A stretch of 64,000 bases of DNA from Nibrella saemangeumensis (GTDB taxonomy: Bacteria > Bacteroidota > Bacteroidia > Cytophagales > Spirosomataceae): contig NZ_BAABHD010000083.1 of NCBI RefSeq assembly GCF_039541915.1, forward strand, positions 186,001 to 250,000, in the 5' to 3' direction. Position numbers and translations under genes: made by a program. Each line of letters opens with the position of its first letter. The first letter of the stretch is position 1. Under the pieces are notes generated by a model that ran no database searches, was not told the origin of the DNA, and saw only the letters and a program-made list of their open reading frames with translations. Shown in pieces: positions 1 to 9,048 of the stretch.

Positions 1-1119
1 GGTTGAATCTTCAAAGAAATTTTGCCGCTCAGAGTTCCGGAAGCTGAAGCGCCGGTCGTGGCGGAAGTTATAACTCCCAAACAGGTTCACCTTTTTTAGC
101 CGGTAGTTCAGATTAACGGAGGCATTGTATTTATCACGGGTGCCCACATTCATCTGAACGTTACCGTTGAAGCCCTGCGCACGCTCTTTTTTCAGGACTA
201 TGTTGATAATACCAGCGGCACCATCGGCATCGAAGCGGGCCGATGGATTTGTTATCAACTCGACGCGCTCGATGTTACTGGCGGGAATCTGCTCCAGCAC
301 AGCCTGGCGGTCCAGACCCGTGAGACCAGAAGGTTTGCCATCAATCAGGATAATGACATTGCTGCTACCGCGTAAGCTTAAGGTGCCGTCGACATCTACC
401 GTTACGGATGGCACATTTTGCAGGATATCAACCGCAGAACCCCCCAGCGCTGTTGGCAGTTGGTCTACATTCACAATTTTGCGGTCCAGAGAATAATCCA
501 TCAGCTGCTTTTGGCCCTGCACAACTACCTCCTGCAACTGCCGAACGCTTTCATTCATCACTACATTACCGAGTTCAACCTCCGGCTTCTGAACGCTGAT
601 GGCCACGGATGGCAGGCGTTTCGCTTCAAACCCGAGCGACTGAATAAGGATGTAATAGTTTCCGGGAGGTAAGCCTTCCAGTTGAAAATAGCCTCGTTCA
701 TCGGTTAAGGCACCAGCCACCGTACTGGAGTCACGAGTGCGGAATACTCCGACGCTGGCAAATTCGACAGGTAGATTTTTGCCGCTCTGAATAGCCATGA
801 GCCGGCCCGACACCTTACCGATGCGGGCGGAACTTTCCGTACGTTCGGTTGAGGGGCTGCGTTCGGGTAATGCCGTTGGTTGCGGAGTGGCCAGAGGCTG
901 CGAAATGTCGATGGCCCGTTCCACCGCTGGCGCTGTTTGGGTTCGGACCGTATCCAGGCGGTCGGCGGAGTTAAGTTGGGTTGTATCCGGGCGGATCGGT
1001 GGGGGAGATACCCGTTGCGTGGAATCGATCGGTTTAGACGGGATTTCCTGCGCTCTGGCAGCACCGGCTACCCAAAACAGCAGTATACCCAAAGGGATTA
1101 GGTATTTCAGTATATTCAT
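1..1119 (-). CDS. TonB-dependent outer-membrane beta-barrel receptor (5' part, cut by window start)
   Basis: Reading the minus strand from the ATG at 1119 gives 373 codons with no stop before the window edge, so only the N-terminal part is present. Residues 1-24 are a signal peptide ending in ARAQ. A Pro/Thr/Ser-rich linker follows (about 25-95), then a carboxypeptidase-regulatory-like beta-sandwich (about 100-185) and a TonB plug domain with the typical stretches LQNVPSVTVDVDG and ILIDGKPSGL. The beginning of the barrel is at the edge. This is the OMP_b-brl_3-type receptor layout rather than SusC. Such proteins import unknown substrates across the outer membrane with TonB energy. It lies downstream of asd in the same direction, separated by a strong terminator, so it is probably transcribed separately. 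Confidence 0.85.
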   Translation of the reverse strand, partial: MNILKYLIPLGILLFWVAGAARAQEIPSKPIDSTQRVSPPPIRPDTTQLNSADRLDTVRTQTAPAVERAIDISQPLATPQPTALPERSPSTERTESSARIGKVSGRLMAIQSGKNLPVEFASVGVFRTRDSSTVAGALTDERGYFQLEGLPPGNYYILIQSLGFEAKRLPSVAISVQKPEVELGNVVMNESVRQLQEVVVQGQKQLMDYSLDRKIVNVDQLPTALGGSAVDILQNVPSVTVDVDGTLSLRGSSNVIILIDGKPSGLTGLDRQAVLEQIPASNIERVELITNPSARFDADGAAGIINIVLKKERAQGFNGNVQMNVGTRDKYNASVNLNYRLKKVNLFGSYNFRHDRRFSFRNSERQNFFEDST

Positions 1120-1191
1120 GACCTTTAGCGGATAAGCGTAACACGTACTCTTTTAAATAGGACAATTTTGGGGCTAAAAAGTTTGAAAAAG

Positions 1192-1224
1192 AAAAACTCC
1201 GCCGGGCTGCCCGGCGGAGTTTTT
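1192..1224 (-). terminator. Rho-independent terminator after asd
   Basis: A perfect 10-bp GC-rich stem (1197-1206 with 1210-1219, loop of 3) is extended by A5/T5 flanks. Read on the minus strand it ends in a U-run directly after the asd stop. It separates asd from the receptor gene downstream. Confidence 0.9.
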
Positions 1225-1244
1225 CTTTTTGTATTACTTATTTC

Positions 1245-2261
1245 TTATGCCAGGTTTGGCTCCGCTTCATCAACCAGTTTGTGCTGCATCAGGTATTCGG
1301 CGATCTGAACGGCGTTGGTAGCGGCTCCCTTGCGGAGGTTGTCGGCCACAATCCACAGGTTTAGCGTTTTGGGCTGGCTTTCGTCGCGACGGATGCGGCC
1401 AACAAACGTTTCGTCTTTGCCGTGGGCGGTCAGCGGCATTGGATACAGGAAGTTCTTGGGATCATCCTGCACAACAACACCTTCTGTTTCGTTCAGAATG
1501 GCGCGTACTTCCTCCAGATCATACTCGTTCTCAAACTCTATGTTCACCGCTTCGGAATGGCCGCCGATGGTTGGGATTCGAACCGTGGTAGCCGTTACCG
1601 CGATGCTGTCGTCTCCCATGATCTTCTTCGTCTCATTGGTCATCTTCATCTCTTCTTTGGTGTAACCATTGTCGAGGAATACGTCGATGTGCGGCAGCAC
1701 GTTCAGGTCGATTGGGTGGGGGTATACCTTGGGCACTTCCTGATCACCGTTCCGCTCCGCAAACAACTGATCAACGGCCGCTTTACCCGTACCGGTTACC
1801 GACTGATACGTCGACACCACCACGCGCTTAATTTTATACTTTTTATGCAGAGGATTCAGCACCACCACCATCTGAATGGTCGAGCAGTTGGGGTTGGCAA
1901 TGATTTTGTCGTCTTTGGTCAGCTCACCGGCGTTAATCTCCGGAACCACCAGTTTTTTGGTGGGGTCCATGCGCCAGGCGGAAGAGTTGTCCACCACGGT
2001 AATACCGGCCTCGGCAAACTGCGGAGCCAATTTCAGGGAGGTACCGCCACCGGCCGAGAAAATGGCAATGGCAGGTTTGGCCGCGATGGCATCTTCGTAG
2101 CTCACCACCGTGTACTGTTTACCCTTAAACGTCACCTGTTTACCAACAGAACGCTCAGATGCTACGGGAATCAGTTCAGTCACGGGGAAGTTACGCTCCT
2201 CCAGCACTTTCATAATTTCGCCACCGACCAGGCCGGTAGCTCCTACTACTGCAATTTTCAT
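1245..2261 (-). CDS. asd: Aspartate-semialdehyde dehydrogenase
   Basis: This 338-aa cytoplasmic enzyme reduces beta-aspartyl phosphate to aspartate semialdehyde with NADPH, the branch point to lysine/diaminopimelate, threonine and methionine. The N-terminal Rossmann glycine motif GATGLVGGEI is at residues 7-16 and the catalytic cysteine is Cys126 in NPNCSTIQ. A histidine in GGHSEAVNIEF matches the second catalytic site. Length and both domains are complete. The ATG at 2261 places the Rossmann motif at the usual distance from the start. The gene is divergent from the receptor at 2406 and followed by a strong terminator, so it is likely monocistronic. Confidence 0.96.
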   Translation of the reverse strand: MKIAVVGATGLVGGEIMKVLEERNFPVTELIPVASERSVGKQVTFKGKQYTVVSYEDAIAAKPAIAIFSAGGGTSLKLAPQFAEAGITVVDNSSAWRMDPTKKLVVPEINAGELTKDDKIIANPNCSTIQMVVVLNPLHKKYKIKRVVVSTYQSVTGTGKAAVDQLFAERNGDQEVPKVYPHPIDLNVLPHIDVFLDNGYTKEEMKMTNETKKIMGDDSIAVTATTVRIPTIGGHSEAVNIEFENEYDLEEVRAILNETEGVVVQDDPKNFLYPMPLTAHGKDETFVGRIRRDESQPKTLNLWIVADNLRKGAATNAVQIAEYLMQHKLVDEAEPNLA

Positions 2262-2313
2262 GGTTTTATTGACTTAACATCGGTTTGAAACAGGCCGCAT
2301 TGGCAACCCGGTG

Positions 2314-2321
2314 CAAAATTA
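2314..2321 (-). promoter_or_regulatory. Candidate -7 box for asd
   Basis: The minus strand reads TAATTTTG, matching the Bacteroidota -7 consensus TAnnTTTG, 52 bp upstream of the asd start. No clear TTTG -33 element was found at 18-20 bp, so the call is tentative. Confidence 0.4.
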
Positions 2322-2379
2322 CGCTAAAAGTTTGACAGACAGGATCAGCTAATCTAAAAATTGCCTGGGCTTTGGCGCG

Positions 2380-2387
2380 TATATTTG
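2380..2387 (+). promoter_or_regulatory. Candidate -7 box for the 2406 receptor gene
   Basis: TATATTTG matches TAnnTTTG and ends 18 bp before the ATG at 2406. A TTG at 2361-2363 lies 16 bp upstream, a little closer than the usual 18-20 bp. This would give a very short leader. Confidence 0.5.
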
Positions 2388-2405
2388 TGAATTATTGTAT
2401 GGCCA

Positions 2406-4820
2406 ATGAATCCACACCGCCTATCCGCATTGCTTTGCGGCCTCTTTTGTCTACTAATTCACACCCTACCGGCGCAGAACTTCCCGTTCCGCATCCGGTT
2501 GCAGGAGGCTAACCGGCAACCGGTAGTTGGGGCTACGCTCCGCCTGACCGAACTGGCGGATACGACCCGGCACCTATATACGATCAGCGATACCTCAGGG
2601 ATAGCCTCGTTTCAAGCGCAGGCCGGACAAACCTACCGGCTACTGGTTACGTCTGTTGGCTTAAAACCCTTGCAGCGGGTAGTGAAGCCGACCACGGGGC
2701 AACCCCTGCTGACGCTCGTGATGGAGGAGGATAATATTACGTTGCAAACCGTATCGGTAACGGCCGCTAAGCCGCTGGTGACGCAGGAAGATGACAAAAC
2801 CATAGTGGACCCGGAACCAATTGCCAGTACCAGCACCAGCGCCTACGAGATCATGGAGAAATCGCCGGGCGTTTTTCTGGACCCCGACGGCAACGTGTAC
2901 CTAAGCAGCACCACGCCGGCTACTATATACATCAATGGCCGGGAGCAAAAGATGAGCGCAGCCGACATTGCCTCCATGCTGAAGAGTCTGCCGCCCAACA
3001 GCATTGCCAAAATTGAGATCATGCGGACGCCCTCCGCCCGCTACGATGCTGCCGGTAGTGGAGGTATAGTGAATCTCGTGCTGAAGAAAGGGGTAAAGAT
3101 CGGCCTTACAGGCTCGGCCAATGCTGGTTTTAACCAGGGCCGTTTTGGAAACCAGTTTGCGGGTATAAACCTGAACAATAGCCAGAACGGTCGCACCTCG
3201 TACCTGAATTTGAACTACACCCGCCGGAATCTGTACGAAGAGATTCAGACCAACCGGCGGTTCTCACCCGATTCGCTGCTGCGGCAGGACGCATACACGA
3301 CGTTTCCGGCTCAAACTGTGTATGCCGGTTATGGGCTTGGTTTTGAGCCGGGTAAGCGCTGGGATATTAATGTGGATGGGCGGTTCTCCTGGAACCAGAA
3401 CAACTCGCAGGCCGGCAATGATAACCAGATCATTCAGCTCAGTACGGGCCGCCTGTTAACGGAAAACCTCAACCAGGTCAGCAACCAGAATCGCATTCTC
3501 TCGTTCAGTCAGGGCTTCTCGACAAAGTATAAGCTGGATACCATCGGTTCTGAACTGACCACCGATGTGTCTTACAACCTGATCAGCAATCGGGGCTTAC
3601 AGGACTTTACCACCCAGTACCTGTTACCAGTCAGACCTGCAACGGCCGGCGACGGCTCGTTCGACAACCAGCGCCACCTGGGAGCCGCTCAGGTGGATTT
3701 GCGGTACAAGGTGACGCCAACCATCACGCTCGAAACCGGAGCGAAAACCACTGTTCAGTATTTTACCAGCGTGTCGGCGTATTTCCGGCAGGTGGGTGAC
3801 CAGCGGCTACCCGATCGTTTCCGCACCAATACCTTCGATTACCGGGAAAATATCAACGCGGCTTATGTACAAGCTTCCAAAGGGTTGGGTTCGTTTCTGC
3901 TGAAAGGCGGGGTCCGGCTGGAAAATACCAATATGTATGGGCGGCAGCGGGTACCGGCGGATACCTCGTTTCAGATCAACCGCACCGACCTGTTCCCTTA
4001 CGTTTATCTGAGCCGGCGGGTGGCCAAAATTGCCGGGTATGAACTGCGGAGTTATCTGGTGTATCGGCGGTCTATCACCCGGCCGGTTTATGATTACCTG
4101 AACCCGTTCCCCCGCTACGTAGACCAGTACCTGTACGAGGCCGGTAATCCGGCGTTGCGGCCGCAGTTTACCGAAAACTATGAGGTGAACATCAGCGTTG
4201 AGGACCGGCCGCTGTTTGCGCTGGGGCGTAATCATACCCGCGATATATTCACGAATGTGGTGTATCAGGACCCCAACAACCGTAGTCTCGCTTTTCGTAC
4301 CTACGATAACCTGGGTACCAACCGCGAAACCTATTTCCGGCTACTGGCGGGCATTCCGCCCATCAAGCGCTACTTCTTTGTGTTTGGCGCCCAGTTCAAC
4401 TACAACGACTACAGTGGCTTATACGAAGGGCGTCCGCTGAACTTCCAGCGCGGCAGTTGGTCGTTCTTCACCTATCACCAGCTCAAGATCGACCGGCGCT
4501 CAACGTTTACCCTGAACGGGTTTATCCGCACTAACGGACAGCTACAATTCTATGAGCTAAGCAACTTTGGAGCCCTCAACATGAGCCTGAACCGCCGGTT
4601 TATTGAGGATAAACTGATGGTGACACTGACGGCCAACGACCTGTTTTTCACCAACTATTACCAATTTACCATCCAGCAGGGGAGCTTATCGGCCAGTGGT
4701 CTGCGCCGGAGTGACACCCGCCGGTTGGGCCTGACGGTCCGCTACAATTTCGGTATCCGGAAGCGGGAAGAGCGGAACAATATCTTCAATATAGAGTCGC
4801 CGGAGAAGGGGAATAACTGA
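2406..4820 (+). CDS. TonB-dependent outer-membrane beta-barrel receptor
   Basis: This 804-aa protein has a signal peptide cleaved after about Ala23 (LPAQ). It continues with a carboxypeptidase-regulatory-like domain (about 27-110), a TonB plug (about 120-230, with SPGVFLDPDG and ATIYINGREQKM) and a long barrel with alternating aromatic strands to the C-terminus. It belongs to the same general class as the receptor at the window start (OMP_b-brl_3-like), not to SusC. No SusD partner is adjacent, so the substrate is unknown; peptides, siderophores or other ligands are all possible. The ATG at 2406 sits just behind a candidate -7 box. It converges on the VapC remnant, with the stops 3 bp apart. 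Confidence 0.88.
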   Translation: MNPHRLSALLCGLFCLLIHTLPAQNFPFRIRLQEANRQPVVGATLRLTELADTTRHLYTISDTSGIASFQAQAGQTYRLLVTSVGLKPLQRVVKPTTGQPLLTLVMEEDNITLQTVSVTAAKPLVTQEDDKTIVDPEPIASTSTSAYEIMEKSPGVFLDPDGNVYLSSTTPATIYINGREQKMSAADIASMLKSLPPNSIAKIEIMRTPSARYDAAGSGGIVNLVLKKGVKIGLTGSANAGFNQGRFGNQFAGINLNNSQNGRTSYLNLNYTRRNLYEEIQTNRRFSPDSLLRQDAYTTFPAQTVYAGYGLGFEPGKRWDINVDGRFSWNQNNSQAGNDNQIIQLSTGRLLTENLNQVSNQNRILSFSQGFSTKYKLDTIGSELTTDVSYNLISNRGLQDFTTQYLLPVRPATAGDGSFDNQRHLGAAQVDLRYKVTPTITLETGAKTTVQYFTSVSAYFRQVGDQRLPDRFRTNTFDYRENINAAYVQASKGLGSFLLKGGVRLENTNMYGRQRVPADTSFQINRTDLFPYVYLSRRVAKIAGYELRSYLVYRRSITRPVYDYLNPFPRYVDQYLYEAGNPALRPQFTENYEVNISVEDRPLFALGRNHTRDIFTNVVYQDPNNRSLAFRTYDNLGTNRETYFRLLAGIPPIKRYFFVFGAQFNYNDYSGLYEGRPLNFQRGSWSFFTYHQLKIDRRSTFTLNGFIRTNGQLQFYELSNFGALNMSLNRRFIEDKLMVTLTANDLFFTNYYQFTIQQGSLSASGLRRSDTRRLGLTVRYNFGIRKREERNNIFNIESPEKGNN

Positions 4821-4823
4821 TGG

Positions 4824-5194
4824 CTATCTTACCAACGTTACCTCATATTTGTTTAAATGCACGTCATCAGTCATAATAAGCAGATTAACCTCCAATGCCT
4901 GAGCTATAATTAATCTGTCAAAAGGGTCACGGTGGTGGAATGGAAGGTGCTGGACCCGTTGAATATGGTCGATTGATATCGGTATTAAGGTTATTTCCTG
5001 CGGAACAAGGTGCTCAATCGGGTACTGAATTTTCGTTTACCGATGCTTGTTTTAATAGCAATCTCCCATAGACTGGCATAACTAAAAAATAATTGGTTCG
5101 CTGAGTTCTCTATGATTGCGCTATGCGCTAGACTTAAGCGAGGATTATCGGTGATATGCCAAAGAAGTATGTGAGTATCCAGAAGTATATCCAT
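4824..5194 (-). pseudogene. VapC-like PIN-domain toxin, broken by a -1 frameshift
   Basis: From the ATG at 5194 the reading frame gives a PIN N-terminus (MDILLDTHILLWHI, then YASLWEIAIKTSIGK) but stops after 67 codons. A different minus-strand frame continues the same family, with PIEHLVPQEITLIPI, then LPFHHRDPFDRLIIAQAL and MTDDVHL, to a stop at 4824. Together the parts make about 124 codons, the normal length of this VapC group. The join falls at an A-run (minus strand; T-run at 5030-5033 on plus). One extra A there would restore a continuous frame, so this is a single-base loss in a homopolymer or a sequencing error. Acidic residues at D6 and the later D of HHRDPFDR match the PIN active site. 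Its antitoxin ends 3 bp upstream. Confidence 0.8.
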
Positions 5195-5197
5195 TTC

Positions 5198-5413
5198 TTA
5201 AGAATACTCATCAAAATCAGGTAACGGCGCTGTAAAGTCGTCGGCCACATACAATACTGCTTCTTTGCCGGATCCCCTCTTCAGCGGAAGGTGGTTAGTT
5301 GAACCACCGGATTTCGTACGTACGATCTCAGCAGTACCAATATTTAACTCCTTTAATAACTGAATTAACTTTTCCCACTCAGGCTGACTATTTACTTCAA
5401 TTGTTATTTTCAT
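5198..5413 (-). CDS. Probable antitoxin partner of the PIN toxin (DUF2281-like)
   Basis: This is a 71-aa protein starting MKITIEVNSQPEW at the ATG at 5413; an upstream in-frame start at 5437 would add 8 residues that look like leader sequence. The middle is helical (LIQLLKELNIG) and the C-terminus (about 45-71) is acidic and extended, typical of an antitoxin tail that wraps around its toxin. The stop lies 3 bp before the VapC start, the usual antitoxin-first order. By resemblance it fits small antitoxins paired with PIN toxins in Bacteroidota and Cyanobacteria. The family assignment is tentative; the role follows mainly from context. It appears intact although the toxin frame is broken. Confidence 0.65.
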   Translation of the reverse strand: MKITIEVNSQPEWEKLIQLLKELNIGTAEIVRTKSGGSTNHLPLKRGSGKEAVLYVADDFTAPLPDFDEYS

Positions 5414-5500
5414 AAGTAAGACTGGAATTATTTTCAACTAGTATACAATCTATTTCTGGTATAACAAAATCACTAGAACACCGTAACAGACGCTTTAACA

Positions 5501-5532
5501 AAAAAGCCTCCGGACGCTATCCGGAAGCTTTT
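5501..5532 (-). terminator. Terminator of the susCD operon
   Basis: A hairpin built on the paired TCCGGA arms (5509-5514 and 5520-5525), extended by GC/AAAA-TTTT pairing with one mismatch. On the minus strand it ends in a T6 run. It lies 24 bp past the stop of the last operon gene. Confidence 0.85.
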
Positions 5533-5555
5533 CTCGTCTGTTCTACCGTCAATTG

Positions 5556-8500
5556 TTATCGCCGGCTCATGGCCTGATCCTTCTCAAAATTGATCCAGTT
5601 CAGCGCGGCCAGATTCTGGGTTGGCTGCTGGTTGTTGGTAAACACAAAGTAGAGGTTGTGCTTGCCACCGGGGTCCTGAATGGGAGCGCTGATATCGGCA
5701 GCTTTGCGCCAGTCGCCGGTAGGGGTGAAGTTGGCGGTGCTGATGACCTGGCCTTTGGGCGAATCCAGGCGGACCTCGATGATACCGTTGAAGTCCTTAG
5801 ACGCATAGTTGTAAGTCAGCTGTTCAATGCCTTTCAGATCAACGTTTTTCATTACAAAATAAGAGTTGTGCTTAATGCCGCTCAATCGCCGGCCCTGCCG
5901 GTTGATGTTGTACAGGTCATCAGCGTCGGAGGCTATGACTTTGGCGGGGCGCAGGATTAGCGTTTCGCTGCGGCTCAGTGGCGTAATGGCACCGCCTTTA
6001 TCAGTGTAGGACGCGGTCAGGACGTAGCGACCCTGCTCGTCTTTGCCCACATGCTCCTTCAGAACTGCGGTACCCTGCTGCGGCAGCCGTACGTCGGGCT
6101 GGTCGTTGGCCAGTGACAGCACGTATTTTACAATTTCGTTAGCATCCTCACGGGAGAGCTGCGGATGGGCGTTCATGGCGTGGTCACCCCAGACACCACC
6201 GCCCCCGGTGATGACTTTATTAGCCAGCCGGGTCAGGGCACCTTTGTCACCCCGATACTTCTTTGACACCTCGATAAACGACGGCCCAACCGACTTGCCA
6301 TTGATCTGGTGACAGGCTTTGCAGTCGCTGCCCGCCATCAGGTTCTTACCCAGATTAAACGTGCTGCTGATTTGCTGGTGGCCAATCTGGGCATCGTTGC
6401 CGGCCACCTTCGGAATGTAGTTCAGCGCTACCTTCACGTTCTTTTTGTCGATAACCTTGTCTTCGTTATCCTTCACGTCTACCGTGTACTTCAACGGAGT
6501 CTGGTCGGAGAAGAAGAACGTGCTATTGTCGGCAACGTTGATGGCCACCTGCGGCAGCGTATTGCCTACTTTAATCTCCAGCGTATCCATCGAACTCTGG
6601 CCAGCCGGGTCGATTACCTTTAGCGTGACCTTATAGATGCCGTTTTTCTGGAAGGTGTACGTCGGGTTTGCTTCGGTGGAGGCTACCTGGTTGTTCTCAA
6701 AGCGCCACTCGTAGCTTAACTGATCGTCTTCGTCGTAGTCATAGCTACGGCGGCTGTTGAAGGCTACCTTGAACGGAGCCAGGCCAATGGTATCGCGGGC
6801 CGATGCTACTGCCACCGGCGTGCGGTTGCCGGGGTTATACTCAATTTTCACCAGCCGGGCGTCGTCGTTGTCGATACCGTAAACGGTACCGTATTCGAGC
6901 ATATAAATAGAACCATCCGGACCAATTTCCATATCGACTGGACGGCGGAAGTCACCCCGAGTCGGCATAAACTGCTCCATGCGCCTATAGTTCTGGTTCT
7001 CGTCCAGGCGAACGGCATACACCCAGTTCCGCATCCAGTCGTACATGTATAGCGCCTTGTCGTAGTAGGCCGGCAACTTCACATTTGATTTCAGATTTGG
7101 GTCGTAGTGATACACGGGGCCACCCATGGCGCAGCGGCCACCCTGACCCAGTTCCGGGAAGTCAGTCGACTTGTTGTACGGGTACCACACCATCGCCTTC
7201 TGTACGGGTGGTAGATTTTTAATACCGGTGTTGTTCGGCGAATTGTTGACTGGAGCGCTGGGGTCAAACTGAGCGCCGACGGCTTTGGTCTCGAAGTTGT
7301 ACTCTTTGTACGGCTTGCTGTCGCCTACAAAGAACGGCCAGCCGTAGTTACCGGCTTTTTTGGCCTGGTTAAACTCATCGTAGCCGCGTGGCCCCTGCTC
7401 ACCGTCAGTACCGGAATCCGGACCGATTTCGCCCCAGTAGACAATAGACGTAGCTGGGTCAACCGATATCCGGTAAGGGTTACGGCAACCCATGACGTAG
7501 ATCTCCGGACGCGTACCCGCTGTTCCTTTCGGGAAAAGGTTGCCTTCGGGGATGGTGTAGGAACCGTCTGGCTCTACGTGAATGCGCAGGATCTTACCGC
7601 GCAGATCATTGGCGTTTCCGGCTGAGCGGGCCGCATCGAACGTCAGGCGTCCCTGCCGCCAGTCGGTAGGAGAGAAGCCACTGGACTCGAAGGGGACAGT
7701 ATTGTCGCCCGTCGAGATAAAGAGGTTGCCATGCCGGTCCCAGGCCATGGAGCCGCCGGTATGGGCGCTTACTTCCAGGTCAATCGGAACTTCAATAATG
7801 GACTTTTCGGAGGCTATATCAAGGGTACCATCATCATTCATCACAAAACGGCCGATGCGCTGCTTCGTCTGCTCACCGTCTTTGATAGTGTAGAAAAAGT
7901 ACAGGTAATGATTCTGGTTGAAGTTTGGGTCGATGGTCATCCCCAGCAGGCCGTTCAGGTACTTCTCCACGGCAACAACCGGGAAGTTATGCACCATTTT
8001 ATTCTTGCGGGTCTTGGGGTCGTACATGTAGAACTTACCGCCCCGCTCTACATAAAACACCCGGCCATCTGGTGCCACGGCCAGTTCCATCGGCTCAGCT
8101 AGATCGTTGGACAGAACGGTCTTGGTAAACCGATTTTCCTCGGGAGTCTTAACGGCATAGGCTTTTGCATAATCCAGCTCCTTATTCTGACCAATGGCGT
8201 ATTGAATACCACCCAACAGGTGCTTCACAAAGAGTGGTTCGCTGAAACTCTCGTCGGTATGGCCACCGCCGGTGTACCAGGCTCGGCCGCCGTCGAACTC
8301 ATGATACCAGGCAATCGGGTGGTTGTCGCCGTTGGTACCACCCTGGTAGCTGGTCTCGTCGAGTTTGGCCAGCACCTTCACATCCTGGTTAATGTTTTTG
8401 AAGCTATACCACTCGTCGAAGCGCTCCCAACGGTTGGGCAGGTGGCTAGTGGAGATATGGCTTTTGTCGATCACATCGATACCTGCCTGCTGCTGTTTGG

Positions 8501-8996
8501 GATGGCTGGAGAACTGAGCCCCCACGAGTTTGTTGTACCACGGCCAGTTGTACTCTGTATCCGTAGCGGCATGAATACCCACAAAGCCACCGCCGGCCTG
8601 AATATAGCGCTCAAAGGCAACCTGCTGGTCGGGGTCGAGCACGTTCATAGTGGTGCTGAGGAAAACCACAGCGCTGTACTTCTTCAGGTTCTCGTCGGTA
8701 AACAGCGCTGCGTTCTTGGTGGTATCCACCAGAAAATTGTTCTCCTGACCCAGCTTCTGCAGCGCGGCAATACCCGCCGGAATGGACTTATGGTAAAACC
8801 CCTTTGTCCGGGAGAAGACCAAAATACGGGGTACTTTCTGCGCGACGGCCGCTACCGGGGCCGGAACTGCTGTTGGTGCCGATTGGGTTTGCGCCGTAGT
8901 GGTCTTCGGCGTTTTGCAACCGTAAAACCCACCGGCAACGGAGGCTGTCAGTAAAAGAGCCGCACTAAGTTGCGCTGCTCGTGAAGAGGTTGACAT
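5556..8996 (-). CDS. Lipoprotein fusion: ThuA / PQQ-type sugar dehydrogenase / PKD / cytochrome c / carbohydrate-binding
   Basis: This 1146-aa protein is last in the susCD operon. A lipoprotein signal ends at Cys27 (GGFYGC). A ThuA-like flavodoxin fold spans about 55-270 (GIHAATDTEYNWPWY, GGGHTDESF). A glucose/sorbosone dehydrogenase six-bladed propeller spans about 295-720 (SAHTGGSMAWD, GCRNPYRISVDP) and is expected to bind PQQ. A PKD domain covers about 727-810. A class I cytochrome c follows, with CKACH at 892-896 and a likely Met ligand in WGDHAMNAH. A CBM6-like beta-sandwich covers about 1020-1140. The inferred role is oxidation of a sugar or glycoside outside the cytoplasm, with electrons passed to the fused heme. 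ThuA domains occur in proteins acting on disaccharides. The actual substrate cannot be read from sequence. Confidence 0.88.
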   Translation of the reverse strand: MSTSSRAAQLSAALLLTASVAGGFYGCKTPKTTTAQTQSAPTAVPAPVAAVAQKVPRILVFSRTKGFYHKSIPAGIAALQKLGQENNFLVDTTKNAALFTDENLKKYSAVVFLSTTMNVLDPDQQVAFERYIQAGGGFVGIHAATDTEYNWPWYNKLVGAQFSSHPKQQQAGIDVIDKSHISTSHLPNRWERFDEWYSFKNINQDVKVLAKLDETSYQGGTNGDNHPIAWYHEFDGGRAWYTGGGHTDESFSEPLFVKHLLGGIQYAIGQNKELDYAKAYAVKTPEENRFTKTVLSNDLAEPMELAVAPDGRVFYVERGGKFYMYDPKTRKNKMVHNFPVVAVEKYLNGLLGMTIDPNFNQNHYLYFFYTIKDGEQTKQRIGRFVMNDDGTLDIASEKSIIEVPIDLEVSAHTGGSMAWDRHGNLFISTGDNTVPFESSGFSPTDWRQGRLTFDAARSAGNANDLRGKILRIHVEPDGSYTIPEGNLFPKGTAGTRPEIYVMGCRNPYRISVDPATSIVYWGEIGPDSGTDGEQGPRGYDEFNQAKKAGNYGWPFFVGDSKPYKEYNFETKAVGAQFDPSAPVNNSPNNTGIKNLPPVQKAMVWYPYNKSTDFPELGQGGRCAMGGPVYHYDPNLKSNVKLPAYYDKALYMYDWMRNWVYAVRLDENQNYRRMEQFMPTRGDFRRPVDMEIGPDGSIYMLEYGTVYGIDNDDARLVKIEYNPGNRTPVAVASARDTIGLAPFKVAFNSRRSYDYDEDDQLSYEWRFENNQVASTEANPTYTFQKNGIYKVTLKVIDPAGQSSMDTLEIKVGNTLPQVAINVADNSTFFFSDQTPLKYTVDVKDNEDKVIDKKNVKVALNYIPKVAGNDAQIGHQQISSTFNLGKNLMAGSDCKACHQINGKSVGPSFIEVSKKYRGDKGALTRLANKVITGGGGVWGDHAMNAHPQLSREDANEIVKYVLSLANDQPDVRLPQQGTAVLKEHVGKDEQGRYVLTASYTDKGGAITPLSRSETLILRPAKVIASDADDLYNINRQGRRLSGIKHNSYFVMKNVDLKGIEQLTYNYASKDFNGIIEVRLDSPKGQVISTANFTPTGDWRKAADISAPIQDPGGKHNLYFVFTNNQQPTQNLAALNWINFEKDQAMSRR

Positions 8997-9048
8997 AGGG
9001 TTGGGGTAAGGAATAGTAAGGGTACTATTTTTATCGTTTATAGTCTAT

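Noticed and set aside
1422..2288. Long open frame antisense to asd (288 codons)
   Set aside because: It is a shadow of the well-supported asd gene, with no recognisable protein features.
8202..8954. 250-codon open frame opposite the ThuA domain
   Set aside because: High-GC antisense shadow of a clear multi-domain gene; no family resemblance.
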